Assembly: GCA_002437815.1 (NCBI GenBank)
Contig: DJRP01000026.1
Location: 219-30,721 of the forward strand
DNA from: Collinsella sp. UBA6357
Lineage (GTDB): Bacteria > Actinomycetota > Coriobacteriia > Coriobacteriales > Coriobacteriaceae
Reading direction: 5' to 3'
DNA: 30,503 bases
Part shown: piece after piece, positions 17,145 through 25,455 of the stretch
Layout: the number at the start of each line of letters is the position of its first letter
Position numbering within the stretch: the stretch's first letter is position 1
Position numbers and translations under genes: made by a program
Notes under the pieces: model-generated
The model's input: only the letters and a program-made list of their open reading frames with translations
The model's database searches: none
Told to the model about the DNA's origin: nothing

Positions 17145-18337
17145 TGGCTGCCGAGGAGGCTTTTACCACCACGTACGGTCCCGATGGGCGTCTGCGCGTG
17201 GCCATCTTGGGGTGCACCGGCTCCATCGGCAAACAGGCGCTCGATGTGTGCCGCCAGCATGCCGACCGTTTGCAGGTCGTGGCGCTTTCCGTCAACTCGA
17301 GAACCGTAGCCCTGGTCGCGGCGGCGCGCGAGTTCGATGTCGCTGCCGTGGCTGTGGCGGACGAGGCACATGCCGGCGATTCCGTCCTTGCCGAGCTTCC
17401 CGCCGGTTGCTCCTGCGCCGCGGGCGCCCAGGCTGTCCGTGATCTGGCGGTGCGCGACGACGTCGACTGCGTGCTGGTGGCCATCGTGGGCGCCGCCGGT
17501 CTCGAGGCAAGCCATGCGGCCCTGACGGCTAACAAGCGTCTGGCCCTGGCCAACAAGGAGTCGCTCGTGGTGGGCGGCGATCTGCTCATGCCCCTTGCCC
17601 GGCCCGGCCAGTTGATTCCCGTCGACTCGGAGCATTCGGCCATCTATCAGTGCTATCTGGGCGAGAATCCTCGCGAGGCCCATTGCATCTGGCTTACCTG
17701 CTCGGGCGGTCCGTTCTTTGGCCGCACGCGTGCCGAGCTCGATCGCGTCACGCGTGCCGATGCCCTGGCGCATCCCACGTGGTCGATGGGCGCCAAGATC
17801 ACCATCGATTCCGCCACGCTCATGAACAAGGGTCTTGAGCGCATCGAGGCCATGCACCTGTTTGGTTGCGACCTCGATTTTATTAACGTCGTGGTTCAGC
17901 GCCAGTCTAAAATCCATTCGATGGTCGAGTATGCGGACGGCTCGGTCATGGCTCACCTCGGCGCCTCTGACATGCGCATTCCCATCCAGTTTGCGTTCAG
18001 CTATCCCGAGCGGTGGGATACGCCGGCGCCGCGCATCGATTTTCGCGAGCTCGGTCGTCTTACGTTTGATGCCGCCGATGCCGATACGTTCCGCTGTCTG
18101 GCGCTTGCCGAGCGTGCGGGCAAGACGGGCGGCACCATGCCGTGCGTGCTCAATGCCGCCAACGAGGTCGCCGTCGATGCGTTTCTGCATGACCGGTGCA
18201 GCTTCACCGATATCGATCGCGTGGTCGAGGCCTGCATGGACGCGCATGACGTCGAGCCCGTTCGGGGTTTCGACCAGCTTGCCGCCATCGATGCCGACAC
18301 GCGTCTCAAGGCGTCTTCGGTGTTGAGCGCGCTCTAG
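17144..18337 (+). CDS. dxr: 1-deoxy-D-xylulose 5-phosphate reductoisomerase
   Basis: This is the first committed step of the MEP pathway: DXP to MEP with NADPH. It has 397 residues from ATG 17144. The NADPH-binding loop GCTGSIGKQALDV starts near residue 23. LANKESLVVGGDLL, PVDSEHSAIYQC, TCSGGPFFGR, HPTWSMGAKITIDSATLMNK and SDMRIPIQFAFSYPER are all strong DXR signatures with the metal-binding Asp/Glu residues. Its overlap with cdsA and closeness to rseP and ispG recreate the widespread uppS-cdsA-dxr-rseP-ispG order. With ispG it shows the organism uses the MEP route. Confidence 0.97.
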   Translation: MAAEEAFTTTYGPDGRLRVAILGCTGSIGKQALDVCRQHADRLQVVALSVNSRTVALVAAAREFDVAAVAVADEAHAGDSVLAELPAGCSCAAGAQAVRDLAVRDDVDCVLVAIVGAAGLEASHAALTANKRLALANKESLVVGGDLLMPLARPGQLIPVDSEHSAIYQCYLGENPREAHCIWLTCSGGPFFGRTRAELDRVTRADALAHPTWSMGAKITIDSATLMNKGLERIEAMHLFGCDLDFINVVVQRQSKIHSMVEYADGSVMAHLGASDMRIPIQFAFSYPERWDTPAPRIDFRELGRLTFDAADADTFRCLALAERAGKTGGTMPCVLNAANEVAVDAFLHDRCSFTDIDRVVEACMDAHDVEPVRGFDQLAAIDADTRLKASSVLSAL

Positions 18338-18382
18338 GACCCCGGAACCGTTTCACGACTGCAAAGGATTCTCTTTAAACCT

Positions 18383-19744
18383 ATGGATCAACTATTGAGC
18401 GTTCTCTCCTCCGTGTTCTGGGGACTCCTCATGCTCTCGGTGCTCGTCTTTTTGCACGAAGGCGGGCACTTTCTTGCCGCGCGGGCGTGTGGCGTGCGCG
18501 TGACGGAGTTCTTCTTGGGTCTTCCGTGCCGCTACAACCTGCATCATGTGTCGCGACGCATCGGCACCAAGTTCGGCATCACCCCGTTGCTTTTGGGCGG
18601 CTATGCGGCCATTTGCGGCATGGATCCCACCACGGTGGAGTGCGCCGACGCCGTGCTCGCTGCTATCTATCGCCACGGTCGCGTATCGGTCGAGGATCTG
18701 GCTTCCGAGCTTCATCTTGAGCAAGACGAGGTCATGGAGGCCTGCGCGCTGCTGTTGGGTTGGGGCTCTATCGATGCGTGCTACGAGGAGGGGGAGAAGC
18801 CCCCTTCCAGGTACTATCCCACCCGCTATCAGACCCTGCCACGCGATGTCGCCGGCAATACCGTCTATGACGGGCACGCGTTCGATCGCGCGCATGCGAC
18901 GGCCAAGGGCGAGCCGTGGGAGCTCCCCGCGAGTCCGGCGGATTTCCTTGAGCAGGAGCGGAGTCACACCTATCTGGGCAAGGGCTTTGCCAAGCGCGCG
19001 TTCATGCTGCTCGCCGGCATCCTGGTCAATCTGCTCACAGGCTTTTTGCTGCTCATGAGCATCTACTCCATCGCCGGTATCTCCACGGCGGTCGATGTCA
19101 ACACCATCGGCGCAGTGGACGAGGGCTCCATCGCCGCCAAGGCGGGGCTCAAGGCGGGAGATGACATTCTCTCTATCGACGGCACCTCGTGCAAGACCTG
19201 GACCGATGTGCACGACGCGGTGGTCGATGCCGCGGGTCATGGCGACGTGGAGCTTGTGTATCGACGCGGCAAGATGCAGCACGCGGTGACGGTGACGCTC
19301 GGCAAAAACGACATGCTTGGCATCAGCGCCAGCGTGCAGACGGTGCATCTTGATCCCATCACATCGGCACGACTCTCGTGGAGCTATCTCGCCCAGACGG
19401 CCAGCGGCGTGGCGCAGCTGCTCCAACCGCAGCACACCATGGAGGTACTCGATCAATCCACTTCGATCGTGGGCATCTCGGTCATGTCGTCACAAGCCGC
19501 GGCGGCGGGCCCCGCCACCTTCCTTACCTTTGCCGCGCTCATCAGCTTCTCGCTCGGTTTTATGAACCTGCTGCCGATTCCGCCCCTCGACGGCGGCAAG
19601 CTGCTGATCGAGATCATCCAAAAGATCATCGGGCGCGAGCTGTCGCTCAAGGTGCAAAATATCGTGAGCTATATCGGTATCGGTCTGTTTGCCCTGCTGT
19701 TTATCTATATGCTGCGCAGCGATATCCTGCGTTTCATTCTGTAA
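18383..19744 (+). CDS. rseP: RseP-type site-2 intramembrane zinc metalloprotease with unusual insertion
   Basis: Members of this M50 family cleave membrane-bound anti-sigma factors or signal peptides. It has 453 residues from ATG 18383. The first membrane helix carries HEGGHF with zinc ligands H25 and H29 and catalytic E26. After GGYAAICGMDP, residues about 80-195 form an insertion longer than usual. It includes ADAVLAAIYRHGRVSVEDLA and SELHLEQDEVMEACALLL, a pattern like a small winged helix. A membrane segment near 205-235 is followed by a PDZ domain (about 240-325) with AAKAGLKAGDDILSIDG. Near residue 395, NLLPIPPLDGGKLL supplies the third zinc ligand Asp. The final segment is a membrane helix. 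It ends 12 nt before ispG. Confidence 0.93.
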   Translation: MDQLLSVLSSVFWGLLMLSVLVFLHEGGHFLAARACGVRVTEFFLGLPCRYNLHHVSRRIGTKFGITPLLLGGYAAICGMDPTTVECADAVLAAIYRHGRVSVEDLASELHLEQDEVMEACALLLGWGSIDACYEEGEKPPSRYYPTRYQTLPRDVAGNTVYDGHAFDRAHATAKGEPWELPASPADFLEQERSHTYLGKGFAKRAFMLLAGILVNLLTGFLLLMSIYSIAGISTAVDVNTIGAVDEGSIAAKAGLKAGDDILSIDGTSCKTWTDVHDAVVDAAGHGDVELVYRRGKMQHAVTVTLGKNDMLGISASVQTVHLDPITSARLSWSYLAQTASGVAQLLQPQHTMEVLDQSTSIVGISVMSSQAAAAGPATFLTFAALISFSLGFMNLLPIPPLDGGKLLIEIIQKIIGRELSLKVQNIVSYIGIGLFALLFIYMLRSDILRFIL

Positions 19745-19756
19745 AGGAGTCCGATC

Positions 19757-20842
19757 ATGTCTGATTCCCCTAAGCCTTTACCGCGCGACCTGACGCGGCC
19801 CGTTCACGTGGGCGACGTGCAGATCGGTGGTGGTGCGCCGGTGGCGGTGCAGTCGATGACCTGCACCGACACGGCCGATGCCACAGCCACGCTCGCCCAG
19901 GTCAACGCGCTGGCGCAGGCCGGCTGCGACATCGTGCGCGTCTCGGTTCCCACCGAGCAGGCCCTGGCGGGCTTTAAAGAGGTTTGCGCCCAAAGCCCCG
20001 TTCCCATCGTGGCCGACATACATTTCAACCACAAGCTCGCCATCGGCGCCGTCGAGGCCGGTGCCGCCAAGCTGCGCATCAACCCGGGCAACATCGGCGA
20101 TTGGGCCAAGGTGGATGCCGTCATCGATGCGGCGGGCGCCGCGAGATGCGCGATCCGCATCGGTGTCAACGCCGGCTCGCTCGAACAGGATATCGCCGAG
20201 CGCGACGACCTGACCCAGCCGCAAAAGCTCGTCATGAGCTCCGAGCGCTTTGTCAAGCACTTCGAGGACCGGGGCTTTACCAACATCGTGCTTTCTGCCA
20301 AGGCCCACAGCGTCCAGACGACCGTCGAGACCTATCGCGCCCTATCGCGCGAGCTTCCGCAGGTGCCGCTGCATCTGGGCGTGACCGAGGCCGGCACCAA
20401 ACAGCAGGGCACCATCAAGAGCTCCATCGGTCTGGGCATCCTGCTCAACGAGGGTATTGGCGACACTATGCGCGTCTCGCTCACGGCCGATCCCGTCGAG
20501 GAGCCGCCCGTGGCCTGGGGCATCTTACAGGCGCTGGGCCTGCGTCGCCGCGGCCCCGAGATCGTGAGCTGCCCCACCTGCGCCCGCTGCCAGGTCAACC
20601 TGATCCCCATTGCCGAGGAGGTCACGCGCCGGCTGCAAAACTACACGGCGCCCATCAGCGTGGCTGTCATGGGCTGCGCCGTCAACGGGCCGGGCGAGGC
20701 GGCCGATGCCGATCTGGGTGTTGCCTGCGGCCGCGGTCAGGCCATCCTCTTTTCGCACGGCCAGATCATTGGTAAAGTAGCTGAGGATCAAATCGTCGAC
20801 GCCCTTATGGCCGAGGTCGACGCCTATACAAGGAGTAATTAA
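19757..20842 (+). CDS. ispG: 4-hydroxy-3-methylbut-2-en-1-yl diphosphate synthase
   Basis: The [4Fe-4S] enzyme of the MEP pathway converts MEcPP to HMBPP. It has 361 residues from ATG 19757 with AAAGGAG upstream. The TIM-barrel part begins VHVGDVQIGGGAPVAVQSMT and contains ADIHFNHKLAIGAVEAGAAK and LRINPGN. Cluster ligands by alignment with known IspG are C272 and C275 (SCPTC), C307 and E314 (GCAVNGPGEA). The additional C278 in SCPTCARC is not a usual ligand. The product length is typical of the two-domain bacterial form. proS begins directly after its stop codon. Confidence 0.97.
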   Translation: MSDSPKPLPRDLTRPVHVGDVQIGGGAPVAVQSMTCTDTADATATLAQVNALAQAGCDIVRVSVPTEQALAGFKEVCAQSPVPIVADIHFNHKLAIGAVEAGAAKLRINPGNIGDWAKVDAVIDAAGAARCAIRIGVNAGSLEQDIAERDDLTQPQKLVMSSERFVKHFEDRGFTNIVLSAKAHSVQTTVETYRALSRELPQVPLHLGVTEAGTKQQGTIKSSIGLGILLNEGIGDTMRVSLTADPVEEPPVAWGILQALGLRRRGPEIVSCPTCARCQVNLIPIAEEVTRRLQNYTAPISVAVMGCAVNGPGEAADADLGVACGRGQAILFSHGQIIGKVAEDQIVDALMAEVDAYTRSN

Positions 20843-22564
20843 ATGACCCGAGCAATGTATATGTCCAAGCTCTATGCGCCCACCCTCAAGGAGGATCCGG
20901 CCGATGCGGAGCTTGCGAGCCACCGCCTGCTGCTGCGCGCCGGCATGATCCGCAAGGAGGCGGCCGGCCTGTACACCTATCTGCCGCTGGCCTGGCGTGC
21001 CATCCGCAAGATCGAGAACATCGTGCGCGACGAGATGGACGCCGCGGGTGCCCAGGAGCTCATGATGCCCATCATGGTCGATGCCGAGCTGTGGCGCGAG
21101 AGCGGCCGCATCGACGCCTACGGCAAGGAGCTTGTACGCTTCAACGACCGCCACGACCGCGAGTTCGTCCTTGGCCCCACCCATGAGGAGACCGTGACCG
21201 CCCTCGTACGCAACGAGCTGCGTTCCTATAAACAGCTGCCGGTCAACCTGTACCATATCCAGGACAAGTTCCGCGATGAGTTCCGCCCTCGTTTTGGCTT
21301 GATGCGCGGTCGCGAGTTCATCATGAAGGACGCCTACAGCTTCTCCGCCACGCAGGAGAGCCTGCAGGAGGAGTACGACAAGATGAAGCAGGCCTATGCC
21401 AACATCTGCGAGCGCTGCTACATCAAGGCCCTGCCCGTGGTGGCCGATACCGGCCAGATCGGTGGCGACACCTCGGTCGAGTTCATGGCGCTGGCCGATG
21501 CCGGCGAGGCCTCGCTCGTCTATTGCGACGATTGCGGCTTCGCGGCCGACGATGAGGCCGCGACCACCAATGTCGCTGTCCTTGACGGCCCCGGTGACGG
21601 TACGCTCACCCGTGTGGAGACCCCGCACTGCGGCACCATCGAGCAGATCGCCCAGTTCTTCGACGTGCCCCAGAACGCCACGGTCAAGTCGCTGTGCCTG
21701 ATCACCGCCGACGGCGATCCGGTCCTGGCGCTCGTGCCGGGCGATCACGAGCTCAACGATTGCAAGGCCGAGCATATCTTTGGCGAAGGCTATCGCATGA
21801 TGACCGATGAGGAGCTCGTGGCCTTTGGCCTGCACAAGGGCTTTATCGGGCCGGTCAACCTGCCCGAGGGCATTCGCATCGTGTGCGACAACAACCTTAA
21901 GCGCTGCACCAACTGGGCCTGCGGCGCCAACGAGGAGGGTTTCCACTTTACCGGTATCGTGCCCGGGCGCGACTTTGAGGTCGACGAGTGGGCCGACCTG
22001 GTTACCGTCGTCGCCGGCGATCCCTGCCCGCACTGCGGCGCTCCGCTCAAGGCCGCACGCGGCATCGAGGTCTCGCAGGTGTTCCAGCTGGGCACCAAGT
22101 ATTCCGAGGCCATGGGCGCCACGTTTATGGACGAGGATGGCAAGGAAAAGCCGCTCATCATGGGTTGCTACGGTGTGGGCGTGAGCCGTTCGCTGGCCGC
22201 CGTGGTCGAGCAGCACAACGACGAGCATGGCATTATCTGGCCGGTCTCCGTCGCGCCCTATGAGGTCGCCGTGATTCCGCTCGATCCCAAGAAGGAGGAG
22301 TGCGCCAGCGTGTGCTCCCAGATTGTCGACGCGCTGTGCGTCGCGGGTATCGAGGTCGTGGTGGACGATCGCGACGAACGACCGGGCTTCAAGTTTGCCG
22401 ACAACGACCTGATGGGCTTCCCGTACCAGATCGTGCTGGGCAAGCGCGGCCTTAAGAACGGCACTGTCGAGCTCAAGGACCGCGCGACCGGCGAGCGCGA
22501 CGACGTTGCCATCGACGAGGTCGTGGCCAAGGTCGCAGCCCTGGTCAAGGCTGCCCGCCGCTAA
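20843..22564 (+). CDS. proS: Prolyl-tRNA synthetase, bacterial type
   Basis: It charges tRNA-Pro. The 573-residue length and the YbaK-like editing insertion (about 230-400, including NATVKSLCLITADGDP and VLALVPGDHELNDCKAEHIF) identify the bacterial-type enzyme. Class II motifs: motif 1 around AGLYTYLPLAWRAIRKIENI, motif 2 FRDEFRPRFGLMRGREFIMK with DAYSF, and motif 3 GCYGVGVSRSLAAVVEQ. DTGQIGGDTSVEFMALAD lies at the insertion border. The anticodon-binding domain (from about 470) starts APYEVAVIPLD. ATG 20843 directly abuts ispG; the preceding AAGGAG lies in the ispG end. A long perfect palindrome follows it. Confidence 0.97.
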   Translation: MTRAMYMSKLYAPTLKEDPADAELASHRLLLRAGMIRKEAAGLYTYLPLAWRAIRKIENIVRDEMDAAGAQELMMPIMVDAELWRESGRIDAYGKELVRFNDRHDREFVLGPTHEETVTALVRNELRSYKQLPVNLYHIQDKFRDEFRPRFGLMRGREFIMKDAYSFSATQESLQEEYDKMKQAYANICERCYIKALPVVADTGQIGGDTSVEFMALADAGEASLVYCDDCGFAADDEAATTNVAVLDGPGDGTLTRVETPHCGTIEQIAQFFDVPQNATVKSLCLITADGDPVLALVPGDHELNDCKAEHIFGEGYRMMTDEELVAFGLHKGFIGPVNLPEGIRIVCDNNLKRCTNWACGANEEGFHFTGIVPGRDFEVDEWADLVTVVAGDPCPHCGAPLKAARGIEVSQVFQLGTKYSEAMGATFMDEDGKEKPLIMGCYGVGVSRSLAAVVEQHNDEHGIIWPVSVAPYEVAVIPLDPKKEECASVCSQIVDALCVAGIEVVVDDRDERPGFKFADNDLMGFPYQIVLGKRGLKNGTVELKDRATGERDDVAIDEVVAKVAALVKAARR

Positions 22565-22579
22565 TCCATATCCGTGCAG

Positions 22580-22655
22580 CCCCTGCGGTTGGGGACGTAG
22601 CAAAACGGCAGGTTCTTTCGAACCTGCCGTTTTGCTACGTCCCCAACCGCAGGGG
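22580..22655. repeat. Perfect 36-bp inverted repeat with 4-nt loop
   Basis: Arms 22580-22615 and 22620-22655 are exact reverse complements; the loop is TTTC. Each arm holds GGGGACGTAGCAAAAC or its complement. No T run follows, so it is not a plain intrinsic terminator, though it could stop or process transcripts. The 12-mer AGGTTCTTTCGA occurs at the hairpin tip (22610-22621) and again just outside the repeat (22658-22669). It may be a REP-like element mobilised by a RAYT-type transposase; no transposase is in the window. Confidence 0.9.
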
Positions 22656-22682
22656 CGAGGTTCTTTCGAGGAGCGTTGATAC

Positions 22683-24041
22683 ATGCTGGTTGCCGATCAG
22701 GCCACGGCTTATGAGGCGATGATCTACACCGCCAACATCACCATGGAGCTCATCTCCGAATTCCTGTGCCTGTTTTTGGTGGTTGCGGTGTTTGCCCAAC
22801 GACGTCACACGCATGCTGAGGGCTCATTTGCCGTGGTGTGCACCTGCATGCTGCTCAACGTTACGGGTGATTTGATGTCGTGGTTCTTCACCCGCGGCTC
22901 CGGCGCCATGAGCACCGTAATGTGCCAGATCGGTAATAATCTGACCTATTGGTTCGCCCCACTTGCCTATACGGGCGTTATGCTCTTCGCCTTTAACGGT
23001 ATCGCGCAAGGGCCCATGCTGCCGCGCGTGGGAGGGCGTCGACCCACCACGCGCGCCGGCCGCGTGCTGCTCGTGCTCATACTGCTTCTCCTGGCGCTCG
23101 AGCTGGGCCTGGTGGTTGCGAGCTACGCCACCGGCTGTCTGTACCGCATCGAGCCGGGAAACCACTTTGTGTGGGGCCCTCTGCGCTCCGCTCCCGACAT
23201 CATCACGCTTTTGCAGTATCTCCTGACGCTGGCGCTGATGCTCGTAGAGGCTCAACACGTCACCTCTGCGCTGCATCTTTGGCTCTTCTGCGCAGGATTG
23301 AGCGTGGTAGGGCTGCTCTGCGAGCTGGCCTTGCCCACGCTGATGTGCCTGTATCCCATGACCACGCTTTCTCTCGTGCTCATCCGCATGCAGATGTCGT
23401 ACCGCAGCCGGATGGTGCTCATGAAAAAGGACCTAGAGCTCTCCGAGAGCAAGACCAAGCTGCTTTCGGGCCAAATTCGATCGCATTTTATCTTCAACTC
23501 GCTGGCGGCGATCGAAGAGCTCTGCCTTGAGGATCCTCAGCTGGCACGCAAGGGCATCGAGGATTTCTCGCGCTATCTTCGCGGCAACATGCAGGCGGTG
23601 GGCGACGGCCAGCTTGTTCCCTTCACACGCGAGGTCGAAAACGTCAAGTCGTACCTTGCGCTCGAGATGATCGACCCCTCAACCACCTTTAACGTGGCAT
23701 GGGATCTGCGCGCCACCAGCTTTAGGCTGCCGTCGCTTGTCATCCAGCCGCTGGTTGAGAACGCCGTGCGTCACGGCGTGGCCCATAAGGCTTCTGAGGG
23801 GCTGATCACGATAAGCTCATGGGAAGCCGATGATGCCTATGTGGTGCGCGTTGAGGATAATGGCGGGGGAGTGCGCACCCCTGAGCCCTCAGCGCTCGCC
23901 AATAAAAAGGAGCATAATGGTATCGCGATCGAGAACACGCGCACCCGGCTCGATCTGATGTGCCAAGGTTCGCTTGATCTTGAGCTCACGCCGACCGGTG
24001 CCGTCGCTACCGTATTTATCCCCAAGGGGGCCGTTGCATGA
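22683..24041 (+). CDS. LytS-like membrane sensor histidine kinase
   Basis: This 452-residue kinase starts at ATG 22683 with GAGGAG upstream. Residues 1-245 contain about six or seven hydrophobic membrane spans with no recognisable periplasmic sensor domain. A short coiled linker (MKKDLELSESKTKLL) leads to a His_kinase (PF06580-type) segment: GQIRSHFIFNSLAAIEELC with phospho-accepting H268. The HATPase domain shows PSLVIQPLVENAVRHGV (N box) and VRVEDNGGGVR (G1). The stop overlaps the response regulator by ATGA, so both are co-translated. It resembles kinases that partner LytTR regulators, but the neighbour has another output domain. The signal is unknown. Confidence 0.9.
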   Translation: MLVADQATAYEAMIYTANITMELISEFLCLFLVVAVFAQRRHTHAEGSFAVVCTCMLLNVTGDLMSWFFTRGSGAMSTVMCQIGNNLTYWFAPLAYTGVMLFAFNGIAQGPMLPRVGGRRPTTRAGRVLLVLILLLLALELGLVVASYATGCLYRIEPGNHFVWGPLRSAPDIITLLQYLLTLALMLVEAQHVTSALHLWLFCAGLSVVGLLCELALPTLMCLYPMTTLSLVLIRMQMSYRSRMVLMKKDLELSESKTKLLSGQIRSHFIFNSLAAIEELCLEDPQLARKGIEDFSRYLRGNMQAVGDGQLVPFTREVENVKSYLALEMIDPSTTFNVAWDLRATSFRLPSLVIQPLVENAVRHGVAHKASEGLITISSWEADDAYVVRVEDNGGGVRTPEPSALANKKEHNGIAIENTRTRLDLMCQGSLDLELTPTGAVATVFIPKGAVA

Positions 24042-24823
24042 ACATCTTAGCCGTCGATGACAAACAGCTTGCGGTCAATGCCGTGGTTCGCTGTGTAAAA
24101 GCGATCGATCCCGATGGCGTCTGCGAGGGCGTGACCAGCGCGCGCGAGGCCCTTGCCTATGCGCGCGAGCATCATCCGCAGGTGGTGTTCTGCGACATCG
24201 AGATGCCCGAGATCGGCGGCCTGGAGCTTGCCAAGCAACTGCGCGAGCTTGACTCCCATATCAATATTATCTTTGCCACCGCACATGGCGAGTATGCGCT
24301 CGAGGCCCATGGCCTGTTTCCCAGCGGCTTTTTAATGAAGCCTGTTACCGAACAGGGCGTGCGCGATGCACTCGAGAATCTGCGACATCCCCTTGTCGAG
24401 GAGGACCCCGAGAAGCTCGTGGTGCACTGCTTTGGCAACTTTGAGGTCTCGTATGCGGGCCGTCCGCTCAAGTTCAAGCGCACGCGCACCAAAGAGCTCT
24501 TTGCCTATTTAATCGATCGCCACGGTGCCCGTGTTTCGATCGGCGAGATCTTGGGTGTGCTGTGGGAGGACGGCGCCGACAGTATGTCGCGCCGCGCCCA
24601 GGTGCGTAACTTTATCAGCGACTTGCGTAGCGCTCTGTCAAGCGTTGGCCAGGATGCCGTGATCGACCGTGCCCGCGACAGCATCGCCGTGGTGCCCTCG
24701 CTCGTCGATTGCGATTACTACAAGTTCTTGATGTGCGATCCGGTGGCCGTTAACAGCTACCGCGGCGAATACATGACCCAATACTCTTGGAGCGAGCTCA
24801 CGTTAAGCAGGTTGGGGTACTAG
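24038..24823 (+). CDS. Response regulator, receiver plus winged-helix (SARP/OmpR-like) output
   Basis: The 261-residue protein has a receiver domain (1-118): acidic D7/D8, phosphorylation site D53 in VVFCDIEMPEIGG, and K101 in LMKPV. The output part (about 130-235) begins LVVHCFGNFEVSYAGRPLKF, contains KRTRTKELFAYLIDRHGARV and SIGEILGVLWED, and ends SRRAQVRNFISDLRSALSSV. This resembles the trans_reg_C/SARP-type winged helix rather than LytTR. The mismatch with its LytS-like partner is unusual among classic LytSR pairs. It overlaps the kinase gene by 4 nt and is probably its target regulator; regulated genes are not evident. Confidence 0.9.
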   Translation: MNILAVDDKQLAVNAVVRCVKAIDPDGVCEGVTSAREALAYAREHHPQVVFCDIEMPEIGGLELAKQLRELDSHINIIFATAHGEYALEAHGLFPSGFLMKPVTEQGVRDALENLRHPLVEEDPEKLVVHCFGNFEVSYAGRPLKFKRTRTKELFAYLIDRHGARVSIGEILGVLWEDGADSMSRRAQVRNFISDLRSALSSVGQDAVIDRARDSIAVVPSLVDCDYYKFLMCDPVAVNSYRGEYMTQYSWSELTLSRLGY

Positions 24824-24829
24824 TGAATT

Positions 24830-24861
24830 GCCGGTGTTTGCTTTAGCGCTCAAATGCCGGC
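24830..24861. terminator. Hairpin between converging genes
   Basis: GCCGGTGTTTG (24830-24840) and CAAATGCCGGC (24851-24861) form a stem with one or two imperfect pairs and a 10-nt loop. It lies between the response regulator stop and the convergent antitoxin stop. No long T run is seen on either strand, so termination is plausible but not certain. Confidence 0.45.
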
Positions 24862-24868
24862 AGATGAA

Positions 24869-25171
24869 TTAGGTAAGGCGGATTGTTTTATCTGGCCATT
24901 CGACCGCGATGTGCAAGGTAGCGCCAAGTCCTTCTACATATTTTTTAATCGTATCAACCCGAACCGCGCCAAGGTTGCCGTTCTCGAGTTCCGAAACTCT
25001 AGATTGGCCAACTCCAATTGCCTTAGCAAGTTGGGCCTGCGTGATGTGGCATTCCTTGCGTGCTTGCGCAAGGTTATATGCTTCAATTCGTTCTTTAGTC
25101 GCTTCTTTCGCTTGGTCACGCATTTGAGGCGTAATGTCTTTTCTTGTCTCTAAATACTGCGTCATATCCAT
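24869..25171 (-). CDS. HigA-like XRE-family antitoxin, apparently orphan
   Basis: The 100-residue protein has an HTH_3 domain in the middle: ARKECHITQAQLAKAIGVGQ, then SRVSELENGNLGAVRVDTIK. The last residues (YVEGLGATLHIAVEW) are typical of HigA antitoxins beside HigB/RelE-type toxins. Its ATG (complement of 25169-25171) lies 3 nt after the stop of a HigB-like remnant (25175-25290), the usual toxin-first spacing. The patch is less GC-rich than the flanking housekeeping block. As the toxin is broken, the antitoxin is orphan and might act as a stand-alone repressor or an anti-addiction factor. Start ATG at 25165 (MTQYLE) is an alternative. Confidence 0.82.
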   Translation of the reverse strand: MDMTQYLETRKDITPQMRDQAKEATKERIEAYNLAQARKECHITQAQLAKAIGVGQSRVSELENGNLGAVRVDTIKKYVEGLGATLHIAVEWPDKTIRLT

Positions 25172-25174
25172 TGA

Positions 25175-25290
25175 TTACTCCAAATTTTTGAGATGTGCTG
25201 AGTAGATTGCCTCTTGGATATGCGCGTAGTCAAACCGTCCAATTGGTCCAGCCAATCCTTGATGTATTTGACTTCAACGTTCCAGCTCAT
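25175..25290 (-). pseudogene. Internally deleted, frameshifted HigB-like toxin remnant
   Basis: On the minus strand from ATG 25288-25290, one frame reads MSWNVEVKYIKDWLDQLD, like the N-terminus of HigB/Gp49-type toxins. Shifted by one frame, the last codons read FDYAHIQEAIYSAHLKNLE and stop at 25175-25177, like the usual toxin C-terminus (Y..HL..LE). Only about 116 nt remain of an expected 320-340, and 116 is not a multiple of three. The middle of the toxin is therefore lost. The stop is 3 nt before the antitoxin start. The identification rests on recalled family patterns. Confidence 0.55.
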
Positions 25291-25455
25291 TGGTTCGCCA
25301 TATCTGTTAAAACCAATATTATCAGAGATACTTTCTAACCCGTACCTTCATTTAGAGCTTGCCAGACAAGCATCGACTAAGTGCGCAGCCTGCGTGGGCC
25401 ATCCTGATAGGAAACGAAAAAGCTCGGGGTGAAACCGGGCTTGAACGCGTGCGTC

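Noticed and set aside
22580..22655. CRISPR-like repeat
   Set aside because: Only one palindromic unit exists; no repeated spacers and no cas genes. No CRISPR array was seen anywhere in the window.
25214..25432. A 72-codon plus-strand open frame over the HigB remnant
   Set aside because: No ribosome site, low-complexity-like translation and it lies antisense to the better-explained toxin remnant.
25360..25455. Possible small coding frame on the minus strand reading ...RFHPELFRFLSGWPTQAAH
   Set aside because: About 40 codons with no good start codon or ribosome site and no recognised family; could be relic DNA, but not supportable as a gene.
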